Below the pieces are notes generated by a model. That model saw nothing but the letters and a program-made list of their open reading frames with translations, was not told where the DNA came from and made no database searches. Below are positions 59,807-64,000 of a DNA stretch of 64,000 nt, one piece after another. How positions within the stretch are numbered: position 1 is the first letter of the stretch; each line of letters begins with the position of its first letter. This stretch comes from Amia ocellicauda. Taxonomy: Eukaryota; Chordata; Actinopteri; Amiiformes; Amiidae. The translations under genes and the position numbers were made by a program. Location: NCBI RefSeq assembly GCF_036373705.1, contig NC_089866.1, positions 20,808,501 through 20,872,500 on the forward strand. Direction: 5' to 3'.

Positions 59807-59810
<4 letters not shown>
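59334..59810 (-). mobile_element. Tc1/mariner element D, internally deleted (about 475 bp)
   Basis: The termini ACACCGATCAGCCATAACTT and the right-end AGTGGTCATAATGTTATGGC form inverted repeats. Inside, the minus strand keeps the last third of a transposase (VLTWPPNSPDLKPIEHLWD with the catalytic Glu, then LVESMPRRVRAVL) fused, by a large deletion, to a short piece of the N-terminal half (TGPQSNGRRWPGLMNHE). It is embedded in TG/CA repeats, so the exact edges are uncertain. It is non-autonomous. Confidence 0.85.

Positions 59811-59880
<70 letters not shown>
59807..59880. repeat. (GT)n-(AT)n-(AC)n self-complementary microsatellite
   Basis: A GT run, about 44 bp of AT, and an AC run form a nearly perfect palindrome between element D and the foldback MITE. 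Confidence 0.95.
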
Positions 59881-60053
59881 CAAACCGGTCCTGGAGTACC
59901 CCCGGCCCTGCTGGTTTTTGTTCCGACCAATGTCTTAATTGCTTAATTGAATCCTTAATTGACCTAACAAAGCAATATACCATTAAATTAAGTAATTAAG
60001 ACCTGGGTTGGAACAAAAACCAGCAGGGCAGGGGATACTCCAGGACCGGTTTG
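59881..60053. mobile_element. Foldback MITE (about 173 bp)
   Basis: The left arm CAAACCGGTCCTGGAGTACC continues through 'ccctgctggtttttgttccg'. The right arm is its reverse complement ('ggaacaaaaaccagcagggc' ... 'ctccaggaccggtttg'), with few mismatches over about 48 bp. The inner part is a second inverted pair around 'cttaattgcttaattga'. No coding sequence. It is non-autonomous, of a fish-type family. A solo arm is at 48470-48540. Confidence 0.85.
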
Positions 60054-60632
60054 AAAAACCCCTGATGTAGAGCTCAGTTAGTATAGTATTTAGTTCATAG
60101 TATTTAATTTAACCTTTCAATCGACAATTTCTAATCTGGTTCTTATTTTAATTATGTTTTTTGTTAGCTGTGGTGTAAATTTCACCAGTACACCAGAGCT
60201 TTATTAATACATTAAATTGTCAATGTCAACGCCAATAACGTAGCTATTTGATATGTAAAACAAAACGATTAGTGGTTATTAATCGAGTTATGAGTAGTTC
60301 AGTAACAAAAGTAGTCAATTGTGATTTGACACATTTCGTTCCCCTTAGTACGGTACTATCCATAGTTCGTCCATAGTGGTAAATTAGTCCCGTAATTAGT
60401 CTCCTCTAGAGGGCAGCAGCAGTGGTTGTGGGGTTTGTTACAATGGAGAGCTTGTTTAGTGGGCAGTTGGGGACGAACTTCAGCCGCTAAATTCGTTGCA
60501 ATGGGTATTAAACCTGCAGACTAGTTTAGTACAGAGCTGCGCACTAACCACGTCATCATCTCCACTTCAGTTCGTTGCAATTGACGCATTATGGTTCCAG
60601 TGGGTCTGAGAGGGCTGACTGACTGGTCAATA

Positions 60633-60643
60633 TTATTATTATT

Positions 60644-60679
<36 letters not shown>

Positions 60680-60784
60680 TGTATTTCCAATTGATGTTTA
60701 ATGTATCAGCATGAGTAAAATAATACATGTACATATAAAACATATAAGTGCATTGAATCAAACAAACAAACAAACAAACAAACA
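60633..60784. repeat. (ATT)n/(AAT)n palindromic tract and (CAAA)n run
   Basis: ATT units switch to AAT units at 60633-60680, and a CAAA run lies at 60761-60784. Simple repeats upstream of TMED2. Confidence 0.9.
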
Positions 60785-60899
60785 TACAGAACAATGCACT
60801 CTCCATTTTAGTTTAGTTTTCCCATGATTTGATTTGACACTCGAAGAGTACACATTAATTCGGAAAAGACTGGACACGTCCACCTGCTGGAAATAGGGA

Positions 60900-61164
60900 T
60901 TTTCCGAACGCGTACAGCAGCAAGACCGTACACGCAGTTTGTCCCTCGCAGCGCCTCGTTTTTTTCTTTACGTGGCAGTGCTAGCCGAGCTCCCCGTCTC
61001 CCCTCCTTCAGTCGCCGCACCGACACAAACTCCACCTCCGCGGTGCCTGGCTGGGGTTCACTGGGCGCTTTGGTGCTTCTGTTTCTCTCCGCTGTTCGCC
61101 TTCTTCCGGTTTGCAGACATCCATTACATTTATACCAATAATACAAATATAACCATCCATAAAG
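60900..61164 (+). promoter_or_regulatory. TMED2: TMED2 promoter and 5' UTR
   Basis: A GC-rich stretch with several CpGs lies directly upstream of the TMED2 ATG, rising from the AT-rich repeat region to its left. No TATA box was seen. The ATG context CATAAAGATGT has A at -3. The start site is not determined. Confidence 0.5.
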
Positions 61165-63540
<2,376 letters not shown>

Positions 63541-64000
63541 TGAAAGTGTATAATTCACCCCTCCAATATGAATGCATTGCACCAAATACCATTTGCTGAA
63601 ACTTAGTTTGTACTGCAAGTAAAAATGAGTGGTAAAATGCCAGCTTATGAAGCTATGCAGTTTCACAAGCCAAAGTGGAGGCAAATTCATAATGCTTCAT
63701 GAAATTAGCATGGCACTTATACAGTAGTGGGGAGCCTTATCTGTTCCTAAATTATTGGAAGTTTAGTGTTTTTTTTTTTGTTTTTTTTGTAACTCAGTCA
63801 GTGATGTAGTGTTATGGTGGATGTATTTAATTGACTGGTAGGCTATTGGTAATTTCAAAACACATTTCTTTAGATTCATCAAGGTGCATCAAGGAGATGC
63901 TGTGGCCTGTGTCATGTTTTCTTTTGTATGTGAAGGCAGGTCTTCTATCTCCTGTCCTAGTTTCATTTTTGTCTTCATACGTTCTCTTGCTGTTTCCCTT

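Overview
This window is vertebrate genomic DNA, most likely from a ray-finned fish. It is AT-rich with small multi-exon genes, GT-AG introns, several GC-rich promoter islands, and fish-type repeats: four kinds of Tc1/mariner element, an L2-type LINE, tRNA-derived SINE tails and a foldback MITE. The gene order SBNO1(-), KMT5A(+), RILPL2(-), SNRNP35(+), RILPL1(-), TMED2(+) matches human 12q24.31 as I remember it, so this is a conserved vertebrate block. Single-copy genes and the SINE and foldback repeat types would suit a non-teleost ray-finned fish, but I cannot name the species.

Layout. 1-17.1 kb: SBNO1 on the minus strand, with 31 coding exons giving a 1394-residue helicase-like protein and a GC-rich promoter at 16.7-17.3 kb. 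17.4-21.7 kb: intergenic, with a decayed L2 LINE and microsatellites. 21.8-29 kb: KMT5A on the plus strand, with 8 coding exons (347 aa) and a CCAAT-box array upstream. 29.9-33.1 kb: RILPL2 on the minus strand (192 aa), head-to-head with SNRNP35 (33.6-35.8 kb, plus strand). 39-53.1 kb: RILPL1 on the minus strand (391 aa core), with two or three extra in-frame candidate exons that would add a Cys/His-rich and acidic insert. 53.8-60.1 kb: a run of four different Tc1/mariner elements and a foldback MITE in the RILPL1-TMED2 interval. 61.2 kb to the end: TMED2 exons 1 and 2, running off the window.

SBNO1 and KMT5A act in the nucleus (transcription/Notch and H4K20 monomethylation). SNRNP35 is a U11 snRNP protein for U12-type splicing. 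RILPL1 and RILPL2 are paralogous phospho-Rab effectors at cilium and lysosome, and TMED2 is a p24 cargo receptor of the early secretory pathway. They are neighbours by conserved synteny and do not form a pathway.

All exon joins were read by eye from splice sites, reading phase and family resemblance. The summed lengths close in frame for SBNO1 (4185 nt), KMT5A (1044 nt), RILPL2 (579 nt) and RILPL1 core (1176 nt). The most novel signals are the candidate Cys/His insert exons in RILPL1, the KMT5A promoter architecture, and a Tc1 element whose transposase frame is broken by a single amber codon.
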